A DNA stretch of 64,000 nucleotides from Bacteroidaceae bacterium (lineage in GTDB: Bacteria; Bacteroidota; Bacteroidia; Bacteroidales; Bacteroidaceae). A program made the translations under genes and the position numbers. The stretch is from positions 1 to 64,000 of the forward strand of contig JAFZDY010000011.1 of assembly GCA_017560945.1 (NCBI GenBank), written 5' to 3'. Numbering within the stretch: position 1 is the stretch's first letter; each line of letters begins with the position of its first letter. Shown here in pieces: positions 38,305 through 48,900 of the stretch. The notes under the pieces are model-generated. The model was given only the letters and a program-made list of their open reading frames with translations, made no database searches and was not told where the DNA came from.

Positions 38305-41300
38305 TTATTTCATTACTTTACGAACAAAGGTGCGGCCATCTGTGCCTTGCAACAAGAGGATATTGATGCCCTTTTGAAGTTCCTTCAATTGAATACCGCT
38401 TGTCGAGTAAATGGCTATTACTTGTGCTTCGGTGGAAATAGAAATCTCTTCAATACTTTGGGGATCAGCATCGGTCAGATTGCATACATCCGCATTGATG
38501 ACACGACCAGTATTGGCATCCAATAACATGCAGACGATTTTTCCGTTTAAGGGATTGGACAACGCGGCAAGTGCTCCTTCAAAAGTGATGGTGTTACTGA
38601 TTACTTGTCCGCTCTTTACCGTTGCCGGTATCACGCCCGAAAATCCAGTAATGACTGTTTGGTCAGGATCATTGTCGAACACAACTCGTGCCACATCGTG
38701 ATAGGCTATCTGTACACTGGCCTGACCACCGTATTTCCCATTCTTTCCCCAATCGCCATAAATGGGATCACTCATATTGGCACGTCCATTTGTTTGTACA
38801 CCCATCAATCCGTCCTCCAAAAGAACATAGAATAGGTTAGCGGCGACACCTGCCTTGCTGATGGCGTATGTGACATTGGTACTAACCTCCAATTTCTTAT
38901 TTCTACGGTCAAATTCAGCTTTGGTCAAGACTATGTTAGCATCTGCTTCAGTCTCCAATTCGCTCAATACTTGGTCCATCCATGACTCATTGCCTGCTAC
39001 GGACGTGAAGGAATATTCGTATGTATCCATATTGAGGACAATGGGTGAAGTGATGGTGTCACGACGATTAACACGTGCTGTTGGTAAGGCCGTCAATCCG
39101 AGAGCTTGCATATATTCATCGTTGGCATAAATGTCTTGGTTGTGGATGCAGATGGGGATTACTTGTCCTGGTAATGCTTCTTGCATATGTTCGATGGCGA
39201 CCATTCCATCGGGACAATTGCTACACCAAGTTCCTGTTACCTCCTCAATTACCACTCGCTTGGTTGTCTCAAATGCCAAATTTTTGATAATGAAATCTGT
39301 AGTCTTAGCGTCTTCGCCTAAGATGACACCTATGGTAACAGTGTTTTCTTCTCCTATTTTCAATGGCATCTTTTTGTTAAAACTGAATTCGTACATATCA
39401 CCCTTTTTGAGGTTGAGGCCAGTGGCACGTATGGTGTCGCTTACGCTCTGCTCTTCGTCGTGGAAGAATAGGGTAATGCTATCGTATGTGTCATCCTCGT
39501 CGGTGATTCTTACTACGCCATTGATAGTAGTTTCGGTTTGAGCAACCAATGTACTTTTGGTGTTGAGTCCCAACAGGCAACTGCTCTTGTATACCACCTC
39601 AATGTTATCTATAAATATGGCACTTTGGTTGGTACATTGGTTGGCAAAGGCAATGTATATGTTCTTTTCGGCAAACTCTTCCAAAGAAATGCGGTAGTGT
39701 GACCAATCTCCAGATAGTCCTTCTTGGCTGCTTCCAGGGGTAACCTGTTCGTCAAATATACATACACCCTCTGTCTTGATTCGGCTCATAGTCTCGTCTG
39801 TCAATCCTGCATACACTGCATCGTCTGTATATACGTAGATTTTCAAACTATCTTTTTTACTATTCAAGTATGATTGTACATCGAAATCTAAATAGCAGAA
39901 TGCGTTGGGCAAGTATATTTGGTTGGTTACCATCCAATCGTCAGATTTTCCAGTAGGGTTGTACATAGATATACTTCCAGCGCAATAGTCGTAGTCGTCT
40001 TCACTTTCGCTGATGATGAAGTACCACGGCGTGTTGTCTGCATCGAATTGCCAACTCTTGGCTGTACTATTTGGAGTGAGGTGGTCACCTTCGTACAACA
40101 TAAAGTTTGTGTAAGAGGTAGAAGGGTCGGTAAAGTCGTCTGCAAAGAGTAAAGTGTCTGCAGGTGGTTCGGGTACATAAGCTCCTACATAGTGGTAGGA
40201 TATACCTTCGTTGGCACAACCTCCAGTGATATCAGTTACCACCCCTGCAGGGATCTCCACAATGTAGTTGATGCCTTTGAATAAGTTGCGTCTGGTACCA
40301 GGGTAAGCAGCCAACATATTGCCTGAGGCCGCCAATGTAAGGTCACTGATGGGGGTTGCTATACCTTCTTGGTAGAGAGCGCCCTTCCCTCCTTCTACCA
40401 AAGCAATTTCGGTGTCAAATTGCATTGCTATGGGTACATTGTAACTTAAGGATGCTACCTCCATTCCATTTTCTAAGTTTACGGCCACTACTTCTACAGG
40501 TCTTTCGCTACGACCTACGTAGTTTACTTCAATGTCGCGATTGTAAGTGTTAGTCTCTCCTAATCGGAATGTTCCTGCAGGAATTTTTACTGTATATTTC
40601 GCTCCGTCTTCCAATTGCGTATTTCGGAAGTTGATATGGAATGAAGTACAGTTTGCCATGTCGCTAGTTGGAGTGATGTTTGCAGACATGCGAATGGGGG
40701 TATCGTTACCTTCTTTGTATAGAGCGGCTTGCATTCCGCTTACGATCGTGGGTGCTTTGTCAAAAGCTACGGTAAGACTACGGAAATAGGAAAACGATGA
40801 GCCTGCTTTTGGAGTGATAGTCGAACGCGCTAACAAGTTTACTCCTTTGGCTGCTTCTTCTATACTCTCAGGAAAATTTACCACGTAGTTCCCTTCGTTA
40901 ACTGCTATGCAGGCTATGGTTCGTCCGTCTGCTGATGTAGAGATGGCAAGTCCTGAATTGTCTATACCACTTGCCGACATGAAGTCGATACCATAGCGTT
41001 CGCTTAGGATGAGTTCGAGGTTATAGTAATATCCGTCGATGAAGAACATCAGTGTGCGATATGGGTTGTCAATAGGAGTACCTACGGCCATTAATCCATT
41101 GTTGAAAATGGCGGTGGCACCTGTCTCATGATGCTCGCTGGTAGTATAGGGTGTAAACTCCTTAGTACGAGTGTTGTAACGATAGGGGATCTGTTGTTCG
41201 TCGGGGAACTTTGAACCCTCAATAGGAGTTATTAAACGAGCTTTTCCACCCACCCATTCTCCATTGGTGCTCATGCAAGCGGAAGTGACGGTACTACCAG

Positions 41301-42018
41301 TGGAAAAGAACTCGTCTGAGCCTATGATTTCAGCCTTCTGTTCGTTTACGTAGTAGACAAAGTGTTGTATTTCGGCAGGGTAGATGTAGTGTAATCCTCC
41401 AATAATCACATTCCCGTCAGCAGAGATGTCTATCAAGCGGCTCAGTTTATATCCAAACCTACCGGTAGGAATGTTGGGTAGTTCTACCAATTCTCCATTT
41501 TTCCACATGACGGGATGCTCTTGGTAACCACCATCGAAGTTGGTACTATTGTTTGTGACAGTTCCTACCATACATGATCCATCAGGGGTTGTGGCAATCA
41601 CATATCCTCGAGGAGTCTCAATGGTTGAAGGTGTGGGCAGATACTCCCATGTGAATGCACCATTCTCGCCAACATGACAGATGGCTGGTTTCCCTTGATG
41701 AGAACCCACGATGGTTTTACCATCATCCGTAATATCGTTCGCACTACAATCTGGAGAAGAGAGTTTTTCTGCTTCGCTGAGTAGGGAAAAAGAGATGCCT
41801 TTGGATACATCCAACAGGTAGGGGTAATTGTTCAATGTGGCATCATTTACATCCACGTTGCTGGCCACTGCCCATAGTCCATTATCGGAAAGTTTATTGA
41901 TGTAAGTGGTTTCGGAAAATGCAAATCCTTGCACACGTGCAGAGGTCGATGTTTGAGCGGTTGTTGTAAGGAAAAATAAACTCTGTAAGAGTAAAAAAGA
42001 AATGAATATTCTTCTCAT
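38305..42018 (-). CDS. Giant T9SS cargo protein with propeller-like repeats, adhesin-like domain and Omp28/thioredoxin-like module
   Basis: 1237 residues, exported (MRRIFISFLLLQSLFFLTTTAQ). Residues about 25-400 contain repeats such as DITDDGKTIVGSHQ, TTPDGSCMVGT and DISADGNVIIGG, resembling HAF-type beta-propeller blades. Middle Ig-like segments follow. Around 620-800 lies a cleaved-adhesin/choice-of-anchor-J-like domain (LLFADDFTDP.. DDWMVTNQIYLP). At about 918-1150 is an Omp28-like module with a CxxC redox motif (EEVTGTWCSNCPDG). The last 50 residues (IEEISISTEAQVIAIYSTSGIQLKEL to RTFVRKVMK) look like a T9SS sorting domain. It is divergent from the TlpA/Omp28/SusCD operon. Function unknown; surface redox or binding is an inference. 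Confidence 0.82.
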   Translation of the reverse strand: MRRIFISFLLLQSLFFLTTTAQTSTSARVQGFAFSETTYINKLSDNGLWAVASNVDVNDATLNNYPYLLDVSKGISFSLLSEAEKLSSPDCSANDITDDGKTIVGSHQGKPAICHVGENGAFTWEYLPTPSTIETPRGYVIATTPDGSCMVGTVTNNSTNFDGGYQEHPVMWKNGELVELPNIPTGRFGYKLSRLIDISADGNVIIGGLHYIYPAEIQHFVYYVNEQKAEIIGSDEFFSTGSTVTSACMSTNGEWVGGKARLITPIEGSKFPDEQQIPYRYNTRTKEFTPYTTSEHHETGATAIFNNGLMAVGTPIDNPYRTLMFFIDGYYYNLELILSERYGIDFMSASGIDNSGLAISTSADGRTIACIAVNEGNYVVNFPESIEEAAKGVNLLARSTITPKAGSSFSYFRSLTVAFDKAPTIVSGMQAALYKEGNDTPIRMSANITPTSDMANCTSFHINFRNTQLEDGAKYTVKIPAGTFRLGETNTYNRDIEVNYVGRSERPVEVVAVNLENGMEVASLSYNVPIAMQFDTEIALVEGGKGALYQEGIATPISDLTLAASGNMLAAYPGTRRNLFKGINYIVEIPAGVVTDITGGCANEGISYHYVGAYVPEPPADTLLFADDFTDPSTSYTNFMLYEGDHLTPNSTAKSWQFDADNTPWYFIISESEDDYDYCAGSISMYNPTGKSDDWMVTNQIYLPNAFCYLDFDVQSYLNSKKDSLKIYVYTDDAVYAGLTDETMSRIKTEGVCIFDEQVTPGSSQEGLSGDWSHYRISLEEFAEKNIYIAFANQCTNQSAIFIDNIEVVYKSSCLLGLNTKSTLVAQTETTINGVVRITDEDDTYDSITLFFHDEEQSVSDTIRATGLNLKKGDMYEFSFNKKMPLKIGEENTVTIGVILGEDAKTTDFIIKNLAFETTKRVVIEEVTGTWCSNCPDGMVAIEHMQEALPGQVIPICIHNQDIYANDEYMQALGLTALPTARVNRRDTITSPIVLNMDTYEYSFTSVAGNESWMDQVLSELETEADANIVLTKAEFDRRNKKLEVSTNVTYAISKAGVAANLFYVLLEDGLMGVQTNGRANMSDPIYGDWGKNGKYGGQASVQIAYHDVARVVFDNDPDQTVITGFSGVIPATVKSGQVISNTITFEGALAALSNPLNGKIVCMLLDANTGRVINADVCNLTDADPQSIEEISISTEAQVIAIYSTSGIQLKELQKGINILLLQGTDGRTFVRKVMK

Positions 42019-42056
42019 ATTTATGCTTTTCGTAATTTTAAGTGTTAAAACGATGG

Positions 42057-42064
42057 CAAAAGTA
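42057..42064 (-). promoter_or_regulatory. -7 element of the giant T9SS cargo gene
   Basis: The minus strand reads TACTTTTG, an exact TAnnTTTG, followed by CC, 39 bp upstream of the start codon at 42018. Confidence 0.6.
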
Positions 42065-42138
42065 TGCTATTTTGATAAAAGATACAACTAATTGCGGTTT
42101 TTTAACTCAAAAGCGATTAATTATTCAGTCTTTATGCC

Positions 42139-42146
42139 TATTTTTG
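42139..42146 (+). promoter_or_regulatory. -7 element of the TlpA-SusCD operon
   Basis: TATTTTTG matches TAnnTTTG exactly and is followed by CGG, 32 bp upstream of the TlpA-like start. It is the only clear promoter before a 13-kb run of closely spaced co-directional genes, and lies 75 bp from the divergent promoter at 42057-42064. Confidence 0.65.
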
Positions 42147-42177
42147 CGGTCGGAAATATGAAAAAAGGATAAAAGCT

Positions 42178-42666
42178 ATGAAAAAGATTTTAAGTTTGGC
42201 GTTGTTCGCCTTGATGAGTGTTGTTATGTATGCCCAACTTCCTTCTGTGAAGTTGAAGACCCTTGAAGGAAAAACCATTGATACTGCTAAATTGAGCAAT
42301 GACGGAAAACCGTTCATTATAAGTTTCTTCGCTACATGGTGCAAACCTTGCAATCGTGAGTTGAATGCTATTCATGAGAATTATGCCGATTGGCAAGATG
42401 AAACTGGCGTGAAAGTTATCGCCGTGTCTATTGACCAAGCTCATCAGATTGCCAAGGTAAAGCCTTTGGTTGATGGTGCAGGTTGGGAGTACGATGTGTT
42501 GCTCGATCCTAATGGCGATTTCAAACGCGCTTTGGGTGTTAATACCATTCCTCACGTATTCGTCATTGATGGCAAGGGAAAGATTGTTGACCAACGCAAT
42601 GGATACACCGAAGGTTCTGAGGAGCATTTGATTGAGAAAGTTCGCGAACTCGTTTCGAAGAAATAA
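42178..42666 (+). CDS. TlpA-family thioredoxin-like protein
   Basis: 162 residues, exported (MKKILSLALFALMSVVMYAQ). It has the TlpA/ResA fold: LKTLEGKTIDTAKLSNDGKPFIISFFATWCKPCNRE, with the redox pair Cys55-Cys58 in WCKPC, then KVIAVSIDQAHQIAKVKPLVD, and the cis-Pro loop VNTIPHVFVIDGKGKIV. It should reduce or exchange disulfides in the periplasm. First gene of the operon that includes Omp28-like, T9SS-CTD and SusC/D-type proteins, which fits a role in handling Cys-containing exported partners. Confidence 0.92.
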   Translation: MKKILSLALFALMSVVMYAQLPSVKLKTLEGKTIDTAKLSNDGKPFIISFFATWCKPCNRELNAIHENYADWQDETGVKVIAVSIDQAHQIAKVKPLVDGAGWEYDVLLDPNGDFKRALGVNTIPHVFVIDGKGKIVDQRNGYTEGSEEHLIEKVRELVSKK

Positions 42667-42710
42667 TATAAGCCGCTTGGTTTAAAAGGAGTAAAACAGA
42701 ATATTAGAGA

Positions 42711-44384
42711 ATGTTGAAAATTACACGAGCAGTTGCCATATTCGGTATGGCAATAGTGTCTGTGAGCCTTGGAGCACAGCAGAATGTCACTTTGAATGGA
42801 AGCATTCAGAGTGACATTTTGTTGCCTCAAGAGGACGAAGCGATAGGCACAAAGTATGACTCTAAATCCAATTTCTTGACCAATACGTATGCTGACCTCT
42901 CTTTGCGTAGTCAATGGGTGGAGGCTGGTGCACGTTTGGAGTTTATGGAGTATCCGCTTCCTGGTTTTGAACGCGATTTCCAAGGTTGGGGTATTCCTAA
43001 CCTGTATGTGAAGGGAAGACTCGGAAATGGTTGGGAAGTAACACTTGGTGACTTCTACGATCAGTTCGGTAGTGGATTCATCTTCCGCGCTTACGAAGAG
43101 CGTAGTCTTGGCATTGATAACTCCATTCGTGGTCTTCGTCTAAATGTGTCAGCCATTGATGGGTTGAACTTGAAGGTTTTGGGTGGATTGCAGCGCCGTT
43201 ATTGGAGTTGGGATGAAGCAGCTTCAATTGGAGGAGCCGATGCCGAGTTGAATATCGACCATTTCAGTACTAAAATGCAAGACAAGGGCATCAACTGGAT
43301 GGTGGGTGCTTCATTTGTTGCCAAACAGGAGGAAGATGAGATGATAATGTTGAATCCTGTACAACGTTTGAATCTTCCTGAGATGGTAACTGCCTTTGAT
43401 GTACGCAGCCGTTACCAGCAGGGTAACTACAGCTTTATGGCCGAATATGCTATGAAAAGTCAAGACCCCTCATTCGACAATGGTTACATTTACAAGAAGG
43501 GTAATGCCTTGATGTTGTCAGGTTCATATTCAAAGCGTGGTATGAGTGCGTTGGTGCAAGCTAAGCGTAGCGAGGATATGTCTTTCCGTAGTCGTCGCTC
43601 GGTGAATGGTACCAGTGGATTCCTCAACCATATGCCTGCATTTGCTTATCAGCACACTTATGCATTGGCAGCCCTTTATCCTTATGCTACTCAGATGGCA
43701 AATGGTGAGTGGGCTATGCAGGGTGAGTTTGGCTATACCTTCAAACGTAATACTCTTTTGGGAGGTAAGTATGGCACAGGTCTCAAGTTGAACATTAGCT
43801 ACATTCGTGCAATCGATTGTGAACCTGTGACCGATGGCAAGTTGATGGGTACTGATGGTTATACATCATCATTCTTTAAGTTTGGTGACGAGACATACTA
43901 TCAAGATATTAATCTCCAGTTAGAGAAAAAAATCTCCAGTGCCTTCAAATTAAATTTGATGTACATGAACCAACGTTACAACCAAGGAGTGATTGAAGGA
44001 CACGGAGGAATGATTAATTCTAATATCTTTGTAGGAGAGGGAAAATATCAATTCAATAAGAAATTGACCTTGCGTGGTGAAATGCAATATTTAGGTACTT
44101 CACACGAGAGTGGCGATTGGATGTTTGGCTTGCTCGAACTCTCAGTTCTTCCTTATTTGATGTTTACGGTGAGTGATATGTATGGAAAGCCCGCCATCAA
44201 CGGAGGACTTGAGTATGGTGAAAAGGAGCATTACTATATGACTTCAGTCACCTTTAATTACGATGCTCATCGCATTATGGCCGGTTATGGTCGTACACGT
44301 GCTGGATACAACTGTTCAGGTGGTGTTTGTCGCTACGTACCTGCCAGCAAGGGCGTGAATATTTCATATAACTATAGTTTTTAA
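42711..44384 (+). CDS. DUF6029-like outer-membrane protein
   Basis: 557 residues, exported (signal ending SLGAQ), 44 bp after the TlpA-like gene. The mature protein consists of alternating strands with many aromatic residues (LGDFYDQFGSGFIFRAYEERSLGIDNSIRGLRL, MFTVSDMYGKPAINGGLEYG), ending in the terminal aromatic strand GVNISYNYSF typical of an outer-membrane beta-barrel. It resembles the DUF6029 family from memory. Its C-terminal region contains a Cys pair in YNCSGGVCRYVPAS, which could be a disulfide target of the operon's thioredoxin-like proteins (inference). Confidence 0.75.
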   Translation: MLKITRAVAIFGMAIVSVSLGAQQNVTLNGSIQSDILLPQEDEAIGTKYDSKSNFLTNTYADLSLRSQWVEAGARLEFMEYPLPGFERDFQGWGIPNLYVKGRLGNGWEVTLGDFYDQFGSGFIFRAYEERSLGIDNSIRGLRLNVSAIDGLNLKVLGGLQRRYWSWDEAASIGGADAELNIDHFSTKMQDKGINWMVGASFVAKQEEDEMIMLNPVQRLNLPEMVTAFDVRSRYQQGNYSFMAEYAMKSQDPSFDNGYIYKKGNALMLSGSYSKRGMSALVQAKRSEDMSFRSRRSVNGTSGFLNHMPAFAYQHTYALAALYPYATQMANGEWAMQGEFGYTFKRNTLLGGKYGTGLKLNISYIRAIDCEPVTDGKLMGTDGYTSSFFKFGDETYYQDINLQLEKKISSAFKLNLMYMNQRYNQGVIEGHGGMINSNIFVGEGKYQFNKKLTLRGEMQYLGTSHESGDWMFGLLELSVLPYLMFTVSDMYGKPAINGGLEYGEKEHYYMTSVTFNYDAHRIMAGYGRTRAGYNCSGGVCRYVPASKGVNISYNYSF

Positions 44385-44387
44385 ACG

Positions 44388-45167
44388 ATGATGAAGAGAC
44401 CCTATATATATATAATAGGTATAGTAGCCGCACTTTTTGCTGCTTGTGAGAATATCCCCGAGAGCGAACGATTCATCGAGGTCGAGGGTGTGAATGCTCA
44501 ACGAGTTGTGTTGTTGGAAGACTATACAGGACAGGCATGCGTTAATTGTCCTAATGCACATGAAGTGGCTACTGAATTGCATGAAGAGTACCACAATAAC
44601 CTCATTGTAGTAGCTATGCATGCAGGTGCGCAGTCTATTGCAGCACCGACTGGATTGAAACAACCTGAGGGTGACGAGTATGCTGACCATTATATGGTGA
44701 AGACTTATCCCAATGGTATGGTTAATCGTCGAGGAGATTTGAAGGAATATACTTCTTGGGGATCTTCGGTTTACGAAGAGATTAAACGTGAATCACAATT
44801 GAATATCTCTGTTGAGGCTTCTGTGGCCGATGGCAAGTTGGATGTGAAGACCGATTTGTTAGCCTTGGAGGCTTTGCAGGGCAAATTGCAGTTGTGGGTA
44901 ATAGAGGATAGTATTGTAACTTTCCAGGTATCTCATTCAGGAATGAATCCTCAGTATGTTCACAACCATGTTTTCCGCGATGCTATCAATGGTACATGGG
45001 GTGAAGAGGTTGCATTGACCTTGGGTGAACAGAAAATTATGGAATGTAATAACTTTGAATTGAATACTGCATGGAAACCCGAAAATCTTTCAGTAGTGGC
45101 TTTTGTGTACAATGACAACGATGGCGTGTTGCAAGCAACTCAATGCAAAGTGACTGTTGGTGAATAA
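44388..45167 (+). CDS. Omp28-related lipoprotein with CxxC motif
   Basis: 259 residues, lipoprotein (FAACE). The thioredoxin-like Omp28 core starts RVVLLEDYTGQACVNCPNAHEVATEL, with Cys51-Cys54 as CVNC, and continues NLIVVAMHAGA and YPNGMVNRRGDL. The C-terminal half is Ig-like beta (SQLNISVEASVADGKLDVKTD), ending in a probe-like domain. It starts 3 bp after the DUF6029-like gene. The giant divergent cargo protein has the same module, so the two may be paralogues working on the same partner or substrate. Confidence 0.88.
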   Translation: MMKRPYIYIIGIVAALFAACENIPESERFIEVEGVNAQRVVLLEDYTGQACVNCPNAHEVATELHEEYHNNLIVVAMHAGAQSIAAPTGLKQPEGDEYADHYMVKTYPNGMVNRRGDLKEYTSWGSSVYEEIKRESQLNISVEASVADGKLDVKTDLLALEALQGKLQLWVIEDSIVTFQVSHSGMNPQYVHNHVFRDAINGTWGEEVALTLGEQKIMECNNFELNTAWKPENLSVVAFVYNDNDGVLQATQCKVTVGE

Positions 45168-45189
45168 TAATAATAAAATCAGATAATCT

Positions 45190-45906
45190 ATGAGGAAAAT
45201 CTTTACTCTTTTGGCTGCCATGGTGTGCAGCTTCGCTTCTTTTGCTCAAGATATTCAACTTGAGACAAAGGATGGACAAGTGATTGAGAATGGTTCTACA
45301 GTAACCATTCATGGTGAGATGGAGGACATGATGATTTGGGGACAGTTTAATTCCAATCTTCATGTACGTAACTTGACTGATAAGAAACAGGGGGTATATG
45401 CTACAATGAAGGTTGTCAGTGGTACTTCACAGATTTGCTGGGGTGGTTCATGTGTACCCGTGATGGTAGGCAATAGTCACACTACAGGAATGGGAGTTGT
45501 TGATGCCGAATCTTCATCAAGCCTATTGATTGAGACTTTGGTGATGGATGCAGATTATATGAATGCAATCGTATCTTGCACTATTGAAATTACTGTATGG
45601 ACAGATAAGAATCCCGACCAAAAGGTTTCTGCTACAGTAACTTACACTAACGATCCTGCTTCAGGAATCGAAAGCACAGAGGTGAATTCTCCTGTGGTAT
45701 ATACGAAGGATAATGTTTTGTATTGCAATGCTGCTGCCAATGCTCAGTTGCAGGTTTACAATGTGGCTGGTAATTTGTGCAAGAACATTCGTATGACAAG
45801 CGAATCAGAAAGTCTTTCTTTGGAAGGCTTGAACAAGGGCATTTATATCTACCGTGTATTGGAGGCCGGTAAGTCTGCCGTGAGCGGTAAGTTCTTGGTA
45901 AAGTAA
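45190..45906 (+). CDS. Secreted protein with T9SS type A sorting domain
   Basis: 238 residues with signal peptide ending FASFAQ. The central domain is beta-rich with a Cys pair (SQICWGGSCVPVMVG). The C-terminal 75 residues (TEVNSPVVYTKDNVLYCNAAANAQLQVYNVAGNLC to KGIYIYRVLEAGKSAVSGKFLVK) have the pattern of a T9SS type A sorting domain: strand, YN-x-x-G, and a GIYI..V..K.v.GKflvk end. It should be exported by the SprA translocon. It lies 22 bp after the Omp28-like gene and 51 bp before the SusC-like gene. Confidence 0.85.
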   Translation: MRKIFTLLAAMVCSFASFAQDIQLETKDGQVIENGSTVTIHGEMEDMMIWGQFNSNLHVRNLTDKKQGVYATMKVVSGTSQICWGGSCVPVMVGNSHTTGMGVVDAESSSSLLIETLVMDADYMNAIVSCTIEITVWTDKNPDQKVSATVTYTNDPASGIESTEVNSPVVYTKDNVLYCNAAANAQLQVYNVAGNLCKNIRMTSESESLSLEGLNKGIYIYRVLEAGKSAVSGKFLVK

Positions 45907-45957
45907 TTCGTGACCTTTTTGAATCAAGAAAATAAAAATAGAAATAATATAATCGAG

Positions 45958-48900
45958 ATGAGAAAACAAGTATGTTTGTGGGTTTTGTCCCTCCTTATAC
46001 CTATTGGAGCTTTTGCACAGGTGAAGGCTACGGGTACGGTAATCTCTGGAGAGGATGATTTTCCCATTATTGGTGCTACCGTAGTGTGCAAAGAGAAACC
46101 GACGGTTGGTGTTGCCACAGATTATGATGGAAATTTCGAAATCGAAGTTCCTGAAGGTGTAAAGACTTTGGTTATTTCATACATGGGTATGAAGAGTCAG
46201 GAAGTTGCTCCTAAAACGGGGTTGAACATCGTACTTATGCCAGAGTCAGAAGTGATTGAAGATGTTGTAGTAACAGGTTTCCAGAAGATTGACCGTAAGA
46301 TGTTTACGGGTGCTGCTCAGAAGGTTACTGCCGAGGAAGCCAAGATTGATGGTGTGGCAGATATCAGCCATTCATTGCAAGGACGTGTGGCCGGTGTGAC
46401 TGTTCAATCAGTATCAGGTACATTCGGTGTGGCTCCTAAGATGCGTGTACGTGCTTCTGCTTCACTTTACGGAAATACTCAACCCTTGTACGTAGTGGAT
46501 GGTGTGATTTTGGAAGATGTACAGGAGATGACTGCTGACGAACTTTCTTCAGGTGATGCTTCTACCATGTTGAGTTCTCGTATCGCAGGTATCAGTGCCG
46601 AGGATATCGAAGATTTCCAGGTATTGATGGATGCTAATGCTGTAGGTCTTTATGGTGCTCGTGCTCGTAATGGTGTGATTGTAATCACCACCAAGCGCGG
46701 TAAGAAGGGACAATCTTCTATGTCATATTCAGGAGAGTTTACCTATCGTTTGCGCCCCTCATATTCGCAATACGACATTATGAATTCACAAGATCAGATG
46801 TCTGTATATCAGGAAATGAAGCAAAAAGGATGGTTATATCACGCTGACATGTCATCAGGTCGTGTACAGAATGGTGGTAGCTATTTCTTGATGAACGATT
46901 TGATTTACAAGGGCCAGTTGGCTAATACTCCTCAGTCTATTGCTGCATACGAGCGCAATCTTGAAAAAGTCAATACCGATTGGTTTAAGGAATTGTTCGA
47001 ACAGAATGTACAGCAGTATCACAGTTTGAGTATCACTGGTGGTTCTGATAAGAGCGGTTATCGTGCCTCTTTGAGTTATCGTGGTGACCCAGGATGGACT
47101 AAGGGTAATCAGTTGGATTTGTACACAGCATCGTTCAACTCTACATACGAATTGAGCAAGAATTTGAAGTTTACTATGCTCTCAAATGCTTCATATCGTA
47201 ATCAGATGGGTCCTGGTACCGAAGACCGTAACTTGAACGTGGTAACTGGTGAATACGAGCGTGATTTCGATATCAACCCTTATAGCTATGCTGTTTCTAC
47301 CAGCCGTACAATGTCTCCCTATGACCAGAATGGTAATTATCAGTACTATCGTCAATACTATGCTCCTTTCAATATCTTGAGTGAGTTGGAGAACAACATC
47401 ATGGAGATGGAACAGTTTGATGTGAAGTTGCAGGGCGAATTGGAATGGAAGCCTATTCAGGAGTTGACTTTGACTGGTTTGTTGGCATATAGCGCAAACG
47501 TATTCCAGACTGAACACAAGATTTTCGACGACAGTAACTATGCCAATGCATATCGTGCAGCTGACGATGCTACCATGGCTAGTAGCAACAAGTTCCTCTA
47601 CAAGGATCCTGAGAACCCCGATGCGTTACCCGAGGTGGTAATGAAGGATGGTGGTTTCTATAATACCAAGCGTAACACTATGAACAGTATCTACATGCGT
47701 GCTACTGCCAACTATGATAAGATTATCGGAGAAGATTTCCGTATCAATCCTATGGTGGGTATCGACGTGAAGCGTACTGATCGTACAGCAAATGTCTTCA
47801 ATGGTTATGCATTCTCATGGAGTGGAGGTAATTCACCCATGTTGGATTGGCGCATGATGCAGGATTTGCTTGTGAAGGGTGCTGAGTACTATGATTATGG
47901 TGAAGGATATGACCGTCAGGTAGGTATGTTTACCACTGTAGGTATGTCTTTGAAGGATAAGTATACATTGAGTTTGATTGGACGTTACGATGGTTCTAAC
48001 CGTATGGGACGTACTGACAATTCTCGTTGGTTGCCTACTTGGAGTGCCAGTGCCAAGTGGAATCTTTTGGAAGAAGATTTTATGTCAGATAATGAATTGT
48101 TCTCATCTTTGGCACTTCGTGGTTCATATGGTTTGACTGCCGATTTGGGTCCCATTAACAACTCATACGTAATTTACTATTACAATAACACATGGCGTCC
48201 TTTGACCAATCCTAACATGTCTGATGAAGAGCCTTCACTCTACATCAATCAGTTGGCTAACGATGACTTGACTTGGGAAAAGCAGTACGAGTTGAACGTA
48301 GGTTTAGATATGGGCTTCTTGAACGAGCGTATCAGTACCAGCACCAACTTCTATACTCGTAATACATTTGATATGATTGCCCAAACACAAAATTCAGGTG
48401 TCGGTGGACAAGCATGGAAGTGGGGTAACGTAGGTAAAGGTAAAGCATGGGGTGTAGAAACAACCATCACTACTCAGAATGTAGTAAATCGTGACTTTAA
48501 CTGGAGTACCCATTTCACTTTCTCTTACTCAAAGGATAAGGTAACTGAGTTGGATGCTATTTACAATGCTATCGGTATGTGTATGCCCGAAGGTGTACCT
48601 TTGGAAGGTAATGCATTCCATGGTTTGTATTCATATGTATTTGCTGGTTTGTCAGAAGAGGGCTTTCCCATGGTTTACAACCACAATGGAGTGGCTACGA
48701 GCACCGATATTAACTTCCAGGATCGTAACGGACAAGGTTATTTGAAGTACGAGGGTAGTGTTGACCCCTCTGTGACCGGAGGTTTGCGTAACTCTTTCCG
48801 TTGGAAGAATTGGAGTGCTGATATCTTCTTCTCATATCAGTTTGGTAACAAGATTCGTTTGAACTCTGAGTTTGCTTCATCATACAGCGACATGAAGGCT

